A stretch of 39,739 nucleotides of DNA from Apostichopus californicus. Taxonomy: Eukaryota > Echinodermata > Holothuroidea > Aspidochirotida > Stichopodidae. Below are positions 1 to 10,613 of the stretch, piece by piece. The translations under genes and the position numbers were made by a program. The stretch covers positions 1,632 through 41,370 of the forward strand of contig JAIPMN010019463.1 of NCBI GenBank assembly GCA_020650975.1. Direction: 5' to 3'. Numbering within the stretch: position 1 is the stretch's first letter; each line of letters opens with the position of its first letter. Under the pieces are notes generated by a model. That model saw nothing but the letters and a program-made list of their open reading frames with translations, had not been told where the DNA came from and did not search any database.

Positions 1-1450
1 TGGGACCCCCCCCCCCACCCCCACCCAACCCCTCCCGTTCTCATCTCATTCCTCGCACAATCGTAAAAACTTGTAAGACTTGTCTGATTTGGAGTTAGTG
101 AATAAAATGAAGACAAAATCTATGACGGTTGCTGTAGCCAAAAGCTAATGCACTGCATGTGTGCAAAGGATCTAAGAAAGCTTTCCCCAATGCTTTACTC
201 AGTCTGGGTATGTCTGAGCTGAACATTAAGAGCGACCTCAATCCACCACGTGATAACTCAAATCCCAGGGTTGAGCCTGGACGGCCGAGGGAAGGTGGAG
301 TATATGAACATAAGAATTGGATGTTAAATGTATCGACTAAATAAATTGTAAATAAGATGTAAACTAAAACACTTACCCAAAATACATACATCCGGGCATA
401 TTTCGTGATTTTGGGGTGTTTGACTTGAATTTTAACCTTTTCACTCACGTATATGTACATCTGCTTGCATGTAGGATTTTCTGTAAAAACGCGTTCGTTT
501 GTGTAAACATATTGCCCAATTGACCCAATTTTTTACACCATTACCGCGACACCATTAAAAGTACTTTCAACCGGTTTTGTATTGTATTATAAAACTTTGC
601 GTTCACACCATGCATTTTTCTCTCCTTTAGGGGGCGGGGTGGGGGTGGGGGGTGAAAATTGTAAACTATAAGATATGTTTGTTGAACAGCTAAGAAAGCA
701 AAAGGCATGGTTAATAGGTTTACATTACTAACAAAATAAAAGTCTATACAGTGAAGGTGTCGAGTACTTCTGTTTGAATAAAGATTGCAGCTTTACATAT
801 AAAAGAACCCTTAAGTGCAGGATAGTTTTACGTTTTACGTTTTCCATTTTTCATTATATTCATTTAACTATAAATGTTTATACCCATGGCAATCAAATCG
901 CTCAAAATGACTTGCATATACTGACGTAATCACTTTCAGGGGCCACCAAGCTGTCAATTAGGGGTAAATTTAGAAAGATCTTTCAGCTGATACGTCCTAA
1001 ATCACACCAATGATAGTTGACGCACCGCAAATAATGCAATAAAAGCGTTTGAAGCCATAGTACAGATAAAAGTCCTTGATTTGAAAACGAATACATAAAT
1101 ATTAATGATCAAATGGCAAAGGGAGTTTCTGTTTTTTCCTTCTCCGACACCCTCATTTTTACTGACATTTTATAGTTGTCAAACTTGTTGAAACCCAAAC
1201 TCAATGAACCAGTTATGAATTGTTCTGTCTTTGTATACTAGAGTCGAGGTCATTGGTATAAGTACGTATGCTTACCGTATTGTTGTCAATATTTGAAAAC
1301 AAACGTAGTTGTAGCACCATTATACCGCTGTATCGCATTGTCTGATTAAAAGGGACATATAGTAGATAAACCCGCAGATATTGATAGATGTGCTAAAATG
1401 GTCACATTCTTAGAATAGTAACCTAAGCCTATATGGCGGGCCATCAGTCT
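1..1450. other. Upstream non-coding stretch, no gene recognised
   Basis: The window opens in a C-rich run (about 6-31). The only open frames here are short (61 aa on +, 121 aa on -) and match no family I recognise. A G-rich run lies at about 629-652. I see no exon-like segment with splice sites and no RNA gene. The stretch is probably intergenic, but a terminal exon of an upstream gene cannot be excluded. Confidence 0.5.
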
Positions 1451-1454
1451 CAAA

Positions 1455-1960
1455 TCGTGGGCAATCGACTTATACCGATTTAATTCGACATATACCAATT
1501 TCCTTCGACTTATACCAGTTTTCAGCAGCTTAAATTGACTTCTATCGATTTAAATCGACATATACCAGTTTAATTCTACATATCATCGATTTAAATCGAC
1601 ATATACCAATTTAAATCGATGATAAGTAAAATAAATCGGTATATGTCAATTTAAATCGACATATATCAGTTTAAATCGATGATATGTCGAATTAAATCGG
1701 TATATGTTAATTTAAATCGACATATACCAATTTAATTCGACTAATACCAGTTTAAATCGACATATACCGCTTTAAATCGACATATACCAATTTAAATCGA
1801 TGATATGTAAAATATATCGGTATATGTTAATTTTAATCGACATCTACCAGTTTAAATCCATGATATGTCGAATTAAATCGGTAGAAGTCAATTCCCGTGG
1901 ACTTATACCAGTTTCTAGCACCTCAAATTGACATATACATATTTAAATCGACATATCATC
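1455..1960. repeat. AT-rich array of a 20-bp motif in both orientations
   Basis: A motif close to TCGACATATACCAATTTAAA recurs about every 20 bases. It is interleaved with its reverse complement (GGTATATGTCGA and variants), so the segment can fold back on itself. A longer period of about 180 bp is also visible: a block with ATCGATGATAAGTAAAATA near 1616 recurs as ATCGATGATATGTAAAATA near 1796, and the ATGATATGTCGAATTAAATC block near 1678 recurs near 1858. It lies about 0.6 kb upstream of the IFT22 start codon. It could be a satellite remnant or a foldback transposon. No protein is encoded. Confidence 0.75.
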
Positions 1961-2577
1961 GATTTAGCTCATTAACATATTCCAAATCCCGATTTCGATG
2001 ATGATTGACATGTGAAGATACATAAGGTGTGGGGATATGGGCCGTGATTTGAGTAGTTTCATAAACATATCTGAAGAGGGCGCTATCTATGTACAACAAA
2101 CTCGTTGAAAGTCGAACATCTCAATTATGCTAACACAATATGATACTGTAAAAATAAGTTGAAACACCTGATCAACCAAGTATCTTTCGAATTTCGGCAA
2201 CAAAAAAGATGGGGAAATCATTCTACCAGAAACGGTACTTTCCATTAAAGAAAGTAAATTTCCTCGTTTTGGAAGATTAGATCAAACGGAAATTGATATA
2301 AGGAGCCTAATAATACAGTTAAATAACACTTTATGATCTAAACACATTTAGATACAGACATTTGTAGTACTTTTCATGGTTATAACTCCAGTTGGCCCTT
2401 GTGTGCTTTTTGTAACATGACTGTACTACCAATTGATACACTTGGCAACAACCTTTGACCGACAACATTCCTAGTCTCGACGACTAATTTTAAGTTAGGC
2501 CTATGTACGTCGATCATTCGCCTGAGAAAGCGATTGCATTACAGTTGTTGATGAAAATCAGTAATTTAATTTAAGAA

Positions 2578-2616
2578 ATGTTGAAAGCTAAGATACTCGT
2601 GATTGGTCCGTGTGAT
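2578..2616 (+). CDS. IFT22: IFT22 coding exon 1
   Basis: It encodes residues 1-13 (MLKAKILVIGPCD) and ends in phase 0 at the donor GTGAGT. The intron interrupts the P-loop between D13 and S14. Intron 1 runs to 5040 and holds GC-rich repeats, a tRNA-like fragment and the 27-bp minisatellite. Confidence 0.9.
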
Positions 2617-5600
2617 GTGAGTAGACAATTTTGTATTCGCTTCAAACTTCCCACACTATTTAACAACATCTAACGTTAGCTTAACGCTTGGCAAGCGAGC
2701 CTAGGCTCAGTAGTAGTTGTACTAGCCTAGTTGCGCGAAACACGATCAACACTCTTCGTTGGTAGTGGCTATTGACCCGGCCGCCGGGCCTCTAAGCCCC
2801 GCTCGCTGTTCACCCGGCTGTAGATGGTACCATGGAAGTTGTGCACAGTCCTGGATCTCATATAAATTTACTGTGTAGGCCTACGTACGTACGTCAGGCA
2901 GGGCAAGCGCATGTGTTCAGTAGGCCGGGCTATTAAAGTCTGCAATTGCCTGCGCTGCGGATCATCAGCGCCGATCGACCCCCACACAAACAAACGCAAT
3001 CGCTATTCTCCCGCGCCATTCATTTCGGCAGCCGGGTCGATAAGCCACACTGTTCGCTATTCACCCGGCGGCCGGGCCGATAAGCTCCGCTCGCTATTCA
3101 CCTGGCGGCCGGGTCAATAGGCCCCACCCTCTTCGTTCGGCTAATAACAGTAACATTGTCACTTCAGTAGCATATCCATACTCCATAGCCATCTTTAGGA
3201 TGGTAGGCCTGTATGATAATTTCGCGATGCCTTAAACTAAGCTGTTCTTTCCAAGCTTTGCCAGTAATGACCATCTCTCTGATTTTAGTTTATTTATGAT
3301 TTAGTTTATCCTTCAACTAGTATTGGCTAGACTAGCTAGCCTAGGTGACAAACATGATTTATTTTTGGAAAAGTGCAAAGACAGGTTTGGCTAGAACAAG
3401 ATTCAAACTAAAGTTAGTGACTTCAGGAGGTTACAAACCCTGCACTCTAACCTTACAACTGAGCTATCCAGCCTTACTTGGGAGGGGGGAGGCCCGGAGA
3501 TAATCCCTTCACAGCCTAGCAATATAATTGCTGGGAGCCACAGTATGATGGTATAGGCTATGTGATAGTAAGGGTATCAATGTTGATTTTGTTCAGTGCC
3601 TTAGTTCTATCCTTCAGCTATTTTATTTCATTCATGGTTTGGCCAGAAACAGAAAGAATACAAGTTTGTAAACGTCAGGAGTCAAACTGTTTGAAGCAAG
3701 TAATATGTTTCCATAACTTTATGCATGTGTTCAAGTCTATTATATTATTCTACTAAATGGGTGGAAAAATTCACCAATGTGTCTCAAAATTCAAAATTGA
3801 CATTTCCTTGTTTCACTGTGGCAAATTTGTTCGTTTTCACAAAGGCTTTGTAGATTTAAATTGCGACTGACAAAGTGGTTAGAATTTGACTACACTGTCC
3901 ATCAGTGCAGCTACATATATATAACACAGTACATGAAGTAACAGGCATACAAAATTACCATACACCACCATACATTGCATGCCATGTAACCAGGATTCAT
4001 GCCCCAGTTTCATTTGATACAACCTAGAATTTAGAAAGCGGCTGGGAAGAAATTTCAGGAGAAATGTGGGTTTGTATGTAAATAAACAACCAAAAACAGA
4101 CTGGCAATATTATGAACAATGGAAAGAAAGATTGCTGGCTCAAATCCCTTCCAACTTCCAGCCAAAGAACTGACCTGATGGAACCTGATTTTGAAACCCT
4201 ATCCAAGTGATGAGTTTTGGTGAACATTTGGCTTATACCAACCATTTTCTTTCGATGACTGTTGGAAGAGTTGCAGAACAGGCATGTAATAATATTCGCA
4301 CAGGTTCCTGCTGTCAGGATTGCCACTTAATGTCCCCATCCAGCAGTCAAGAGTGTATCCTCAGTATCTTACCACTTTCTGAAATACTGAGGGATATGTG
4401 AAGGCATCCCATACTGAGGGATATGTGAAGGCACCCCAAACTGAGGGATATGTGAAGGCACCCCATACTGAGGGATATGTGAAGGCACCCCATACTGAGG
4501 GATATGTGACGGCATCCCATACTGAGGGATATGTGAAGGCACCCCAAACTGAGGGATATGTGAAGGCACCCCATACTGAGGGATATGTGAAGGCACCCCA
4601 TACTGAGGGATATGTGACGGCATCCCATACTGAGAGATATGTGAAGGCACCCCAAACTGAGGGATATGTGAAGGCACTCCATACTGAGGGATATGTGACG
4701 GCATCCCATACTGAGGGATATGTGAAGGCACCCCATACTAAGGGATATGTGAAGGCATCCCATACTGAGGGATATGTGAAGGCACCTATACTGAGGGATT
4801 TGTGAATAAAGGCATCCCATACTGAGGGACCGGATATGAAGGCACCTCATCCATCATCACTGCAGTATAGCTATGATGAACAAAGTTGTTTCAAAACCAT
4901 TGAAAGAACAAAACCAAACCCCATTTCCTTATTCACAAACCAGAAATACCTGTACTCAATAACCCTACAAAGCAGCAGTTTTTGTCCTACTGTACTATTG
5001 GCTAAGCTAATCACATTTTCCTTGGTGTCCTTTCTTACAGAGTGGTAAGAGTGTGCTTTCTAACTTTTTGGCCGAGGCTTCGGATATATCAGGAGGTGCC
5101 TACCATCCAACACAGGGAGCCAGGTAACTAATTTACCATATATATTTATATATTACCAATAATCTGAACTACTGTATATACTTCTCTTCTTCAGGGTTAA
5201 CCCAAGCTGGTATTATAAAATGTATCAGTCAGGGGGCCTGATAGTTTGATCGTAGCAGGATTTTCTTTAAAGACAAATTGTCTGACTTGACTATCTTGGA
5301 AATAACGATCCTGCTAAAATCAGAATTCCAGGCCCTTTTTTAAAAAAATGTTGGGCATAAGCTGTTTGTTAACAGGCATTTTCTCTCATTGTATATATTA
5401 TAAAAAGGATAATCCAAAATTTTGTATAGAATACAACGATATAGAGCAATTGCTTGCTTGTACTTAGAAATCTCTCATGTTGCAACAACAACACTGGTTT
5501 CCCTTTGGACAAAGTATTAGATTTTAAATTATATTGTTATAGATTTTTATATGACCCTGTTGTACACCCCCCATCTTCCACCAACTTAGTTCTGTCTTTA

Positions 5601-8600
5601 TATGACTGATGTAGTTACAACAAACACAGACATTTAAGGGTAAAAATGGATGATTATTTTGTCAAAGTAATAAGTTACTTCAGTGGAATTCAGTTATACA
5701 TAAAATATCAAAATATATAGACCTCAAAATTCTGGCCAAGTGAGTGGGAGTGCAGGTCCAGGAGTACGCCTCAACAATCCCCTTAATCATTTCTCTCGCT
5801 CATAGGGATGTTACAAACATTCTGAGCTTGTAATATCCATATTGCTACCAAGATTACTAATTTACTGCATGGCAAGTCATTTTTGTTTTTTTGCAGATCC
5901 CCTTTTCCGGGGTCCCACTTGACTCCTTCGGACATCTTATAATTGTAGTTCATTCTATACCAAAGAAAATTTGGGACACATTTGCTTAAAATTTTTTCAG
6001 ATACTAGTTCTTGCAATCTCTGTTCATCTATGTACCTCAAACAATACTTGGCCGTGGAAAGAATTTTTAACGATAAATCAGACTCCTTGTGAGCATGGCT
6101 TTGTATTGTATTGTAGTGTATTGGAATTCTATTTGAAATCAAGCTACCATAAACCTAAGCCATAGGCGTAGGAGGCGGGGGGTGGGGGGGGCTGGGGCTG
6201 GGGGGGCTGCAGCCCCCCAACCAAATATTTGTGAAAAAATTCGGGCAATATGCTGAGAATTTTTCGGGCACCTACTGAAAGAAATATAATTTGCAATGTG
6301 TTTTTCAATGGTTAAACTTATATTGTTATCATTATTATTGTACCGACTTCCCCAATAATTATTTATAACCAGTATGGAAGGGTAATAACAAGGCAAATGA
6401 TTGTATGTTATTCGCAGGCGATGTAATAACCAATTCATGCCTATGTGATATGCACATTACGCGCGCGAAAAATTTAGGTTATATTTTTCGGGCAAGTCGT
6501 TACAGCCCCCCCAAATCAAATTAGGCTCCTATGCCTATGACCTTAGCTACTATCTGTAGTTCATCTTTGTCTTTCAGAATCTTGGAATTTGAAAGTAACG
6601 GTTCATGGACGGGCAATCGCACCTCAACAGCTGAAGTCGAAATGTGGGATTGCAGTGGTGACACAAAGTAAGTATGATGGCCCAGCACTCTAGCAGTCAG
6701 AACTTGGAAGTATGGTAGCAGCTAACTAAAGTGGAGGGTTGAAGGGGTGTGGAGATGGGGGCGGGGGAGGGTTGAGTGCAGTTGAGATGAGATGAGGAAG
6801 ATTTTTTACTGTCATGAGAAGACAAGAGCAATTGATGTTCCTACTGTTGCATTTATATTGTACTCATGCAAAATATTGAGCTTTCTTGGTTTTTTTTTTT
6901 GTAATCTTAAATGGGTGTGAGTTGCAATTGCATTTCATCGTTGTCATGGAAGCATACTACTTCCTGAAAAATAGTTTCCTTTCCCAAATGCTCTACTAGT
7001 TTTGGTGTCTATCAGTTGTGGGTTGATCTGGGGGGGGGGGGATAAGGGGAAGGGAATGTTGGGGGGTGTGGAAAAGTGGAGCAAAGATCTGTAATTCTAA
7101 GCACACCAACACATATTTTCTTGTTTTTCTTTCTCTCTCTTTCTGCTAGGTTTGATGAATGTTGGCCTTCTTTAGCGAAAGATGCTCACGGCATCATTCT
7201 TGTTTACAACCCAGATCAATTAAATCATGAGAGAGAGCTAGAAACATGGTAAGAACAAGTCTCTCTCTCTCTCTGTCTTTTGATGAAATGTTATCTGTTT
7301 TTGGTTGTCTCCATTCCAGCAATAATGTCAGACATACTCGGTTTAAAATCTAAATGCGATTTAGACTTGTAATCAATTGAAGATACCCTCCTACGTTTCT
7401 GTGATCGGTGATTAATATCAACTATGATGTAATTAATTCCTTCATTAACGACAAATTTGTTTTTCATTTTGATACTTTGTTTACTTTAATGGCGCCCTAA
7501 TTAGAAACCTAAAACCAAAAATTCATTCGTATAATATACCAAATTCTTAACCATTGCAAAGTCAAATTAGTTGAAAGCTGAAGAGTTACATTGCTATGGA
7601 AATTATGGCACAGACGTGAAGAATAAGGCAAACTAAAATGCACAAATTTGAAATCTCCTTATCAATAAGCATTTGTATATTTTTGGCTACATGAACAATG
7701 ATTCCTTAATAATAAAATTGATAATCATAGCTTGATATTATGAGTTGATTTTATTCCATCTTTATCATTGTATTGCACTTTCTTTTAAATTAACATACAC
7801 ACATATATACATGTACACACATACATACATACTTACATGTAATGATGTGAAGTCCCTCTGTTATGCTTATGTCTTATAACAAAGTAAGTTGGTTACAATA
7901 GTCTGTAGTTGAGGGCGCTCTTTTAATACTTTAAACAGCACCCATGGTATTTTATTCCAGCTTGTATACAAATGCATACCCTACATATATACATACCCAG
8001 GTACATACAAGTAAGATTCTTTGTTATTCTTTCTGTGATAACTAAGATGATTTTGTGCAGCACTTTCAGTGGAGTGGTGGCACTCTTCTGGTACTTTAAG
8101 CAGCTTAAATGATGGTGCTCTTTTAATACTTTAATCAGCACACATGGTATTTTATTCCAGCATGTATACAAATGCATACCCTACATAAACATACCCAGGT
8201 ACACACTAGTAAGATTCTTTGTTTATTCTTTCTGTTATAGCTAAGGTGATTTTATTCCAGCAGTTTCAGTTGAGTGGTGGCGCTCTTCTAGTACTTTAAG
8301 CAGCTTAAATGGCCTACCAGGAACACTCGTTACTGATACATCAAGACAGAAAAAATAAAAAATTAATCATTGAAACAGTTATCAAATTGATTTAGAAATT
8401 GCAGTATTTGAAGCTTTCTTTACATGCCTTTGTAATTCTTTCTCTAATACCCAAGTTAATGTTGTACAGAACATTATTTAAAACATAAACAATTATAGGT
8501 TTTTGTTTTAGTAATTATTTGTGTTGTTTTTCAGGAGCTGATTTTAATTGTCAGTATAATTAGATTGATAGGAAAATAAGTTCATTTCTTGATAAGGAGT

Positions 8601-9557
8601 AGTAACAAGAGTACTGGAGTGACTTGTCAAGAACAAAAAGCTGACATTATAGTGTAACCTGCATTTGGCAGATTGTTTTTTTTTTGTGATATTATGTCAC
8701 AAGTAGAAATAACTTATAATGCTTAAATTTTAAATGATTAATCAAATTTTTCTCCCTCTCTTAGGTACAACCATTTTGTTTACAATCAAGGTATAAAAGA
8801 TTCCCAGTGTCTCATCTTTGGCTACTTCAAGCCTGGCGCAGCAGCAAGGAGAGTTAACATTCGTAAGTTCCGTTCGAGATACAGCTGTTTGCCTTCTTTT
8901 CCAATTTCCAAGATGGTACTATAATTGCAATTAATAAAAGGGAAAGAAAAAAAAACAGCCTGATAAGCGAGTGTGGTAGAAACTACACACACTGGTGCAT
9001 TCACACCTAAGAAGTCATCATTTTGAATATTTTAGAATCAGATCAGTTGTTCACATTGGATTCTAAAAAAGCAGTTGTTGCTGGGAAAATTTATCAAAGT
9101 ATTTTTTTTCTTTCACGCAAGATGTAAATTTCCAAAATTTGTTTGATTTTTTGTCATAATCTGAACTGATCTGAGTGTTGTACGGTGGTTTGGGGATTTT
9201 AAGAAAAATCCAACGATATGAAGAATTTGGTAAAATCAGAGCAAAAGATTTAAAGAGACTCAACTATATCAGCTGACGGCAAATTTATGTGAAAGACTGT
9301 CTTACTCAGACTTGCTTCGTACAAGATATATATTTTAAACCTGAGCCTTATGTTTATATACATCTTGTAGCAATTTTTTCCCCATTATTCTTCTTCTTCT
9401 ACAAACAGCTAACCCCTTGGCAAAAGTCCGGCACGTGGAGTGTAACCTTGACAACGATCCAGATGGGACAAGGAGAGACTTCAAGGCATTTTTGATGAAA
9501 GTTTTCAGCAACATTAGTCATCGGCAGAATGAAGAGGAACTTAGTATTATTCAGTAA
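2578..9557 (+). CDS. IFT22: IFT22 / RABL5, Rab-like small GTPase of the IFT-B complex (6 exons, complete)
   Basis: IFT22 (RABL5) is an atypical Rab-like GTPase that belongs to the IFT-B train moving cargo along cilia. Coding exons are 2578-2616, 5041-5123, 6578-6667, 7150-7248, 8765-8862 and 9409-9557. All introns are GT-AG, all junction phases agree, and the joined frame gives 185 residues plus TAA, the usual length of the animal protein. The start ATG has an in-frame TAA two codons upstream (2572-2574). The protein opens MLKAKILVIGPCDSGKS, with the P-loop G10-x4-G15-K16-S17. The G3 region is WDCSGD (64-69), which lacks the usual DxxGQ glutamine. The NKxD guanine-specificity motif is replaced by FKPG (125-128). 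These degenerate motifs are typical of IFT22. The C-terminus EEELSIIQ has no prenylation cysteines. No clear promoter or RFX X-box was seen. Identity is confident; the UTR ends are not determined. Confidence 0.95.
2768..3145. repeat. GC-rich degenerate tandem repeat in IFT22 intron 1
   Basis: Segments with the pattern TCGCTATTCACCCGGCGGCC followed by GGGCCGATAAGC recur near 3053 and 3090 (spacing about 37 bp). More diverged forms occur near 3001 and 2768-2820. The CCGGCGGCCGGG core is nearly palindromic. The base composition is far richer in GC than the flanks and the segment lies just after the first coding exon, so it may overlap a CpG-rich promoter or enhancer. Its origin is unknown. Confidence 0.5.
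3389..3473 (-). mobile_element. tRNA-Thr-like sequence (SINE head or tRNA pseudogene)
   Basis: Read on the minus strand it starts GGCTGGATAGCTCAGTTG, an A-box-like D arm, and ends TTCTAGCC. The seven-base acceptor arms pair fully with one G-U (GGCTGGA with TCTAGCC). The anticodon loop TTTGTAA contains TGT (Thr). The 3' side of the anticodon stem carries extra bases and the T arm (AGTTTGAATC) does not form a good stem, so this is unlikely to be a working tRNA. It is best read as a tRNA-derived repeat or pseudogene in IFT22 intron 1. Confidence 0.5.
4384..4848. repeat. 27-bp minisatellite, about 17 copies, with higher-order pattern
   Basis: The unit is close to ACTGAGGGATATGTGAAGG plus CACCCCAT. 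Because 27 is divisible by three, open frames run across the array on both strands. On the + strand the frame reads (TEGYVKAPH)n. Unit variants ending ASH, APQ, APH, APH recur in that order at least twice, giving a 108-bp super-repeat. The array ends about 190 bp before exon 2 of IFT22, inside intron 1, so I do not regard it as coding. Confidence 0.9.
5041..5123 (+). CDS. IFT22: IFT22 coding exon 2
   Basis: It follows the acceptor TTTCTTACAG and encodes residues 14-40 plus two bases of R41: the rest of the P-loop (SGKSVLSNFL) and the switch I-like AYHPTQGA segment. The donor is GTAACT. Confidence 0.93.
5235..5274 (-). repeat. Decayed copy of the hammerhead-like motif (IFT22 intron 2)
   Basis: The + strand reads GGCCTGATAGTTTGATCGTA then GCAGGATTTTCTTTAAAGAC. 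It aligns over its whole length with the motif at 10575-10613 but has changes in the positions that would be catalytic core. It indicates a dispersed repeat family, not a functional ribozyme here. Confidence 0.45.
6161..6539. mobile_element. Miniature inverted-repeat transposon, 379 bp (IFT22 intron 2)
   Basis: The left end CATAGGCGTAGGAGGC and the right end GGCTCCTATGCCTATG are imperfect inverted repeats. The flanks ACCTAAGC (6153-6160) and ACCTTAGC (6540-6547) match at 7 of 8 bases, as expected for an aged 8-bp target duplication of hAT-type transposition. Subterminal G-rich and C-rich runs (GGGGGGCTGCAGCCCCCC) add a second inverted pair. There is no transposase frame, so it would be non-autonomous. 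Confidence 0.7.
6578..6667 (+). CDS. IFT22: IFT22 coding exon 3
   Basis: It follows TTGTCTTTCAG, completes R41 and encodes ILEFESNG through the G3-like WDCSGDT. The donor is GTAAGT. The exon begins only 39 bp after the end of a miniature transposon (6161-6539), so that insertion sits very close to the acceptor. Confidence 0.93.
7150..7248 (+). CDS. IFT22: IFT22 coding exon 4
   Basis: It follows TTTCTGCTAG and encodes KFDECWPSLAKDAHGIILVY and the residues up to ELETW. The CWPxxxKDAHGxIxV core is highly characteristic of IFT22. The donor is GTAAGA, followed shortly by a short CT repeat. Confidence 0.94.
7915..8313. repeat. 200-bp tandem duplication (two copies) in IFT22 intron 4
   Basis: Copy 1 (7915-8114) and copy 2 (8115-8313) share long stretches, such as TTTTAATACTTTAA, ATGGTATTTTATTCCAGC, ATACAAATGCATACCCTACA and GTAAGATTCTTTG. 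Differences are scattered substitutions and small indels. The end of each copy (CTTTAAGCAGCTTAAATG) resembles its beginning, so an older shorter repeat may underlie it. Confidence 0.85.
8765..8862 (+). CDS. IFT22: IFT22 coding exon 5
   Basis: It follows CTCTCTTAG and encodes WYNHFVYNQGIKDSQCLIFG through FKPG and ARRVNI. It ends in phase 1 at the donor GTAAGT. FKPG occupies the position of the usual NKxD nucleotide-specificity motif. Confidence 0.93.
9409..9557 (+). CDS. IFT22: IFT22 coding exon 6 (terminal)
   Basis: It follows CTACAAACAG and encodes residues 137-185, including the C-terminal helix (TRRDFKAFLMKVFSNI) and the acidic end EEELSIIQ. The stop is TAA at 9555-9557. Confidence 0.92.
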
Positions 9558-10574
9558 TTATTAGGACTTTGAGAGATGACCAAAGTCCAAGATGATTGGA
9601 GTTGGGATGTTGAAAATATTTCCATTTCGACCTCTTACATCCCACTACCCCTTCCCCTCCATCGGCCATAATCATCGTATTTGAAAACGAAAACCTATTG
9701 TAAACTTTTGTTAAAATGGAACTGTATTTTGAGAGCAGAGTGAGTTAAAACTGGGAAGGGAGGGGGGAGGGGGTGGGGGAGGGCTTGTTAGAGGGAGGGG
9801 ATGGTGTAGAGGACTTAGATGGTAAGACATGTCCTTTTCCTTTGTCTTACATTTTCGATCTGTTTGCTGCAAATTGTTGTTGAATTACCATGTCAATGAG
9901 TAAACTGATATAGGCATTATGAAGAAGGTTAAATACGTGAGTGACTTTTGACAACTTTTCGAGGGTGGATTGTTATTTGGTCAAGTTATATATAGTGCAA
10001 ATTTTGTGCAAAACTTATGTGTACTCTGTACCCATTTACTTATGATATGGAAGTTCTAGATTTTGTTCAGCCAAGGACCATGATTCTGCTGCTCAGTACT
10101 CATCAGAAAAAAATATAGCTTTGTCTTGTTCAGAAAACAATTTTTGTTTCAGCAAAGATCTTTTTGTTAAGACTCCTTGGAATTCAGTTTGGATATATGG
10201 CAAGGAGTCATAAAGTGTCTGTTTGTTGTAAGTTAGTTTTAGATGTTGACAATTGAGGGAATGATTATTTATTTATTTTTGTGTTTGTTTTTGTTTCTGC
10301 TTTCTGCTGCTGTATCATGGAAGTATTTATTTGATACATTCATAATTAGATTAATCACCTTGATCCTTACAGGAAAACAGTATTATAAAAAAAAAACCTA
10401 AAAGAACCCCCCAAAAATGGTCTCAAGGGGCCACAGGTTTATCTCTAGATGGTCAGACCAGCCTTTTGCTTGTCAACCCAACCATGGTAGTTTCAGTTCT
10501 ATGATGTAATCCTTATTTACTATCAGGAGAATATATATGCAGGTGATTGTGTGCTGTTGTGTAAAAGTAAGTTG

Positions 10575-10613
10575 GCCTGACGTTTCGATCCTAGCACGAA
10601 CTTCTTCAGAGGC
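10575..10613 (-). ncRNA. Hammerhead-ribozyme-like core (retroelement-associated?)
   Basis: On the minus strand the order is GCCT, CTGAAGA, a 16-base hairpin-like segment, GAAAC, GTC, AGGC. CTGANGA, GAAA and a terminal GTC are the conserved core elements of hammerhead ribozymes, and GCCT/AGGC would form stem I. Stem II is imperfect here and stem III would be minimal, so self-cleavage as a single copy is doubtful. Hammerheads with very short stem III are known from Penelope-like retroelements. This could instead be an unrelated dispersed repeat. Confidence 0.4.

Noticed and set aside
2190..2460. GGCAAC half-sites that might be RFX X-boxes of the ciliary gene
   Set aside because: Neither site (about 2198 and 2444) has a fitting left half RYYNYY within 1-3 bases, so the X-box consensus is not met.
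2911..3120. 69-codon frame in the GC-rich repeat
   Set aside because: It encodes repeat-derived sequence without family similarity and lies in IFT22 intron 1.
4398..4805. Long open frames on both strands across the 27-bp array
   Set aside because: They follow from a period divisible by three, lie in an intron and lack splice signals.
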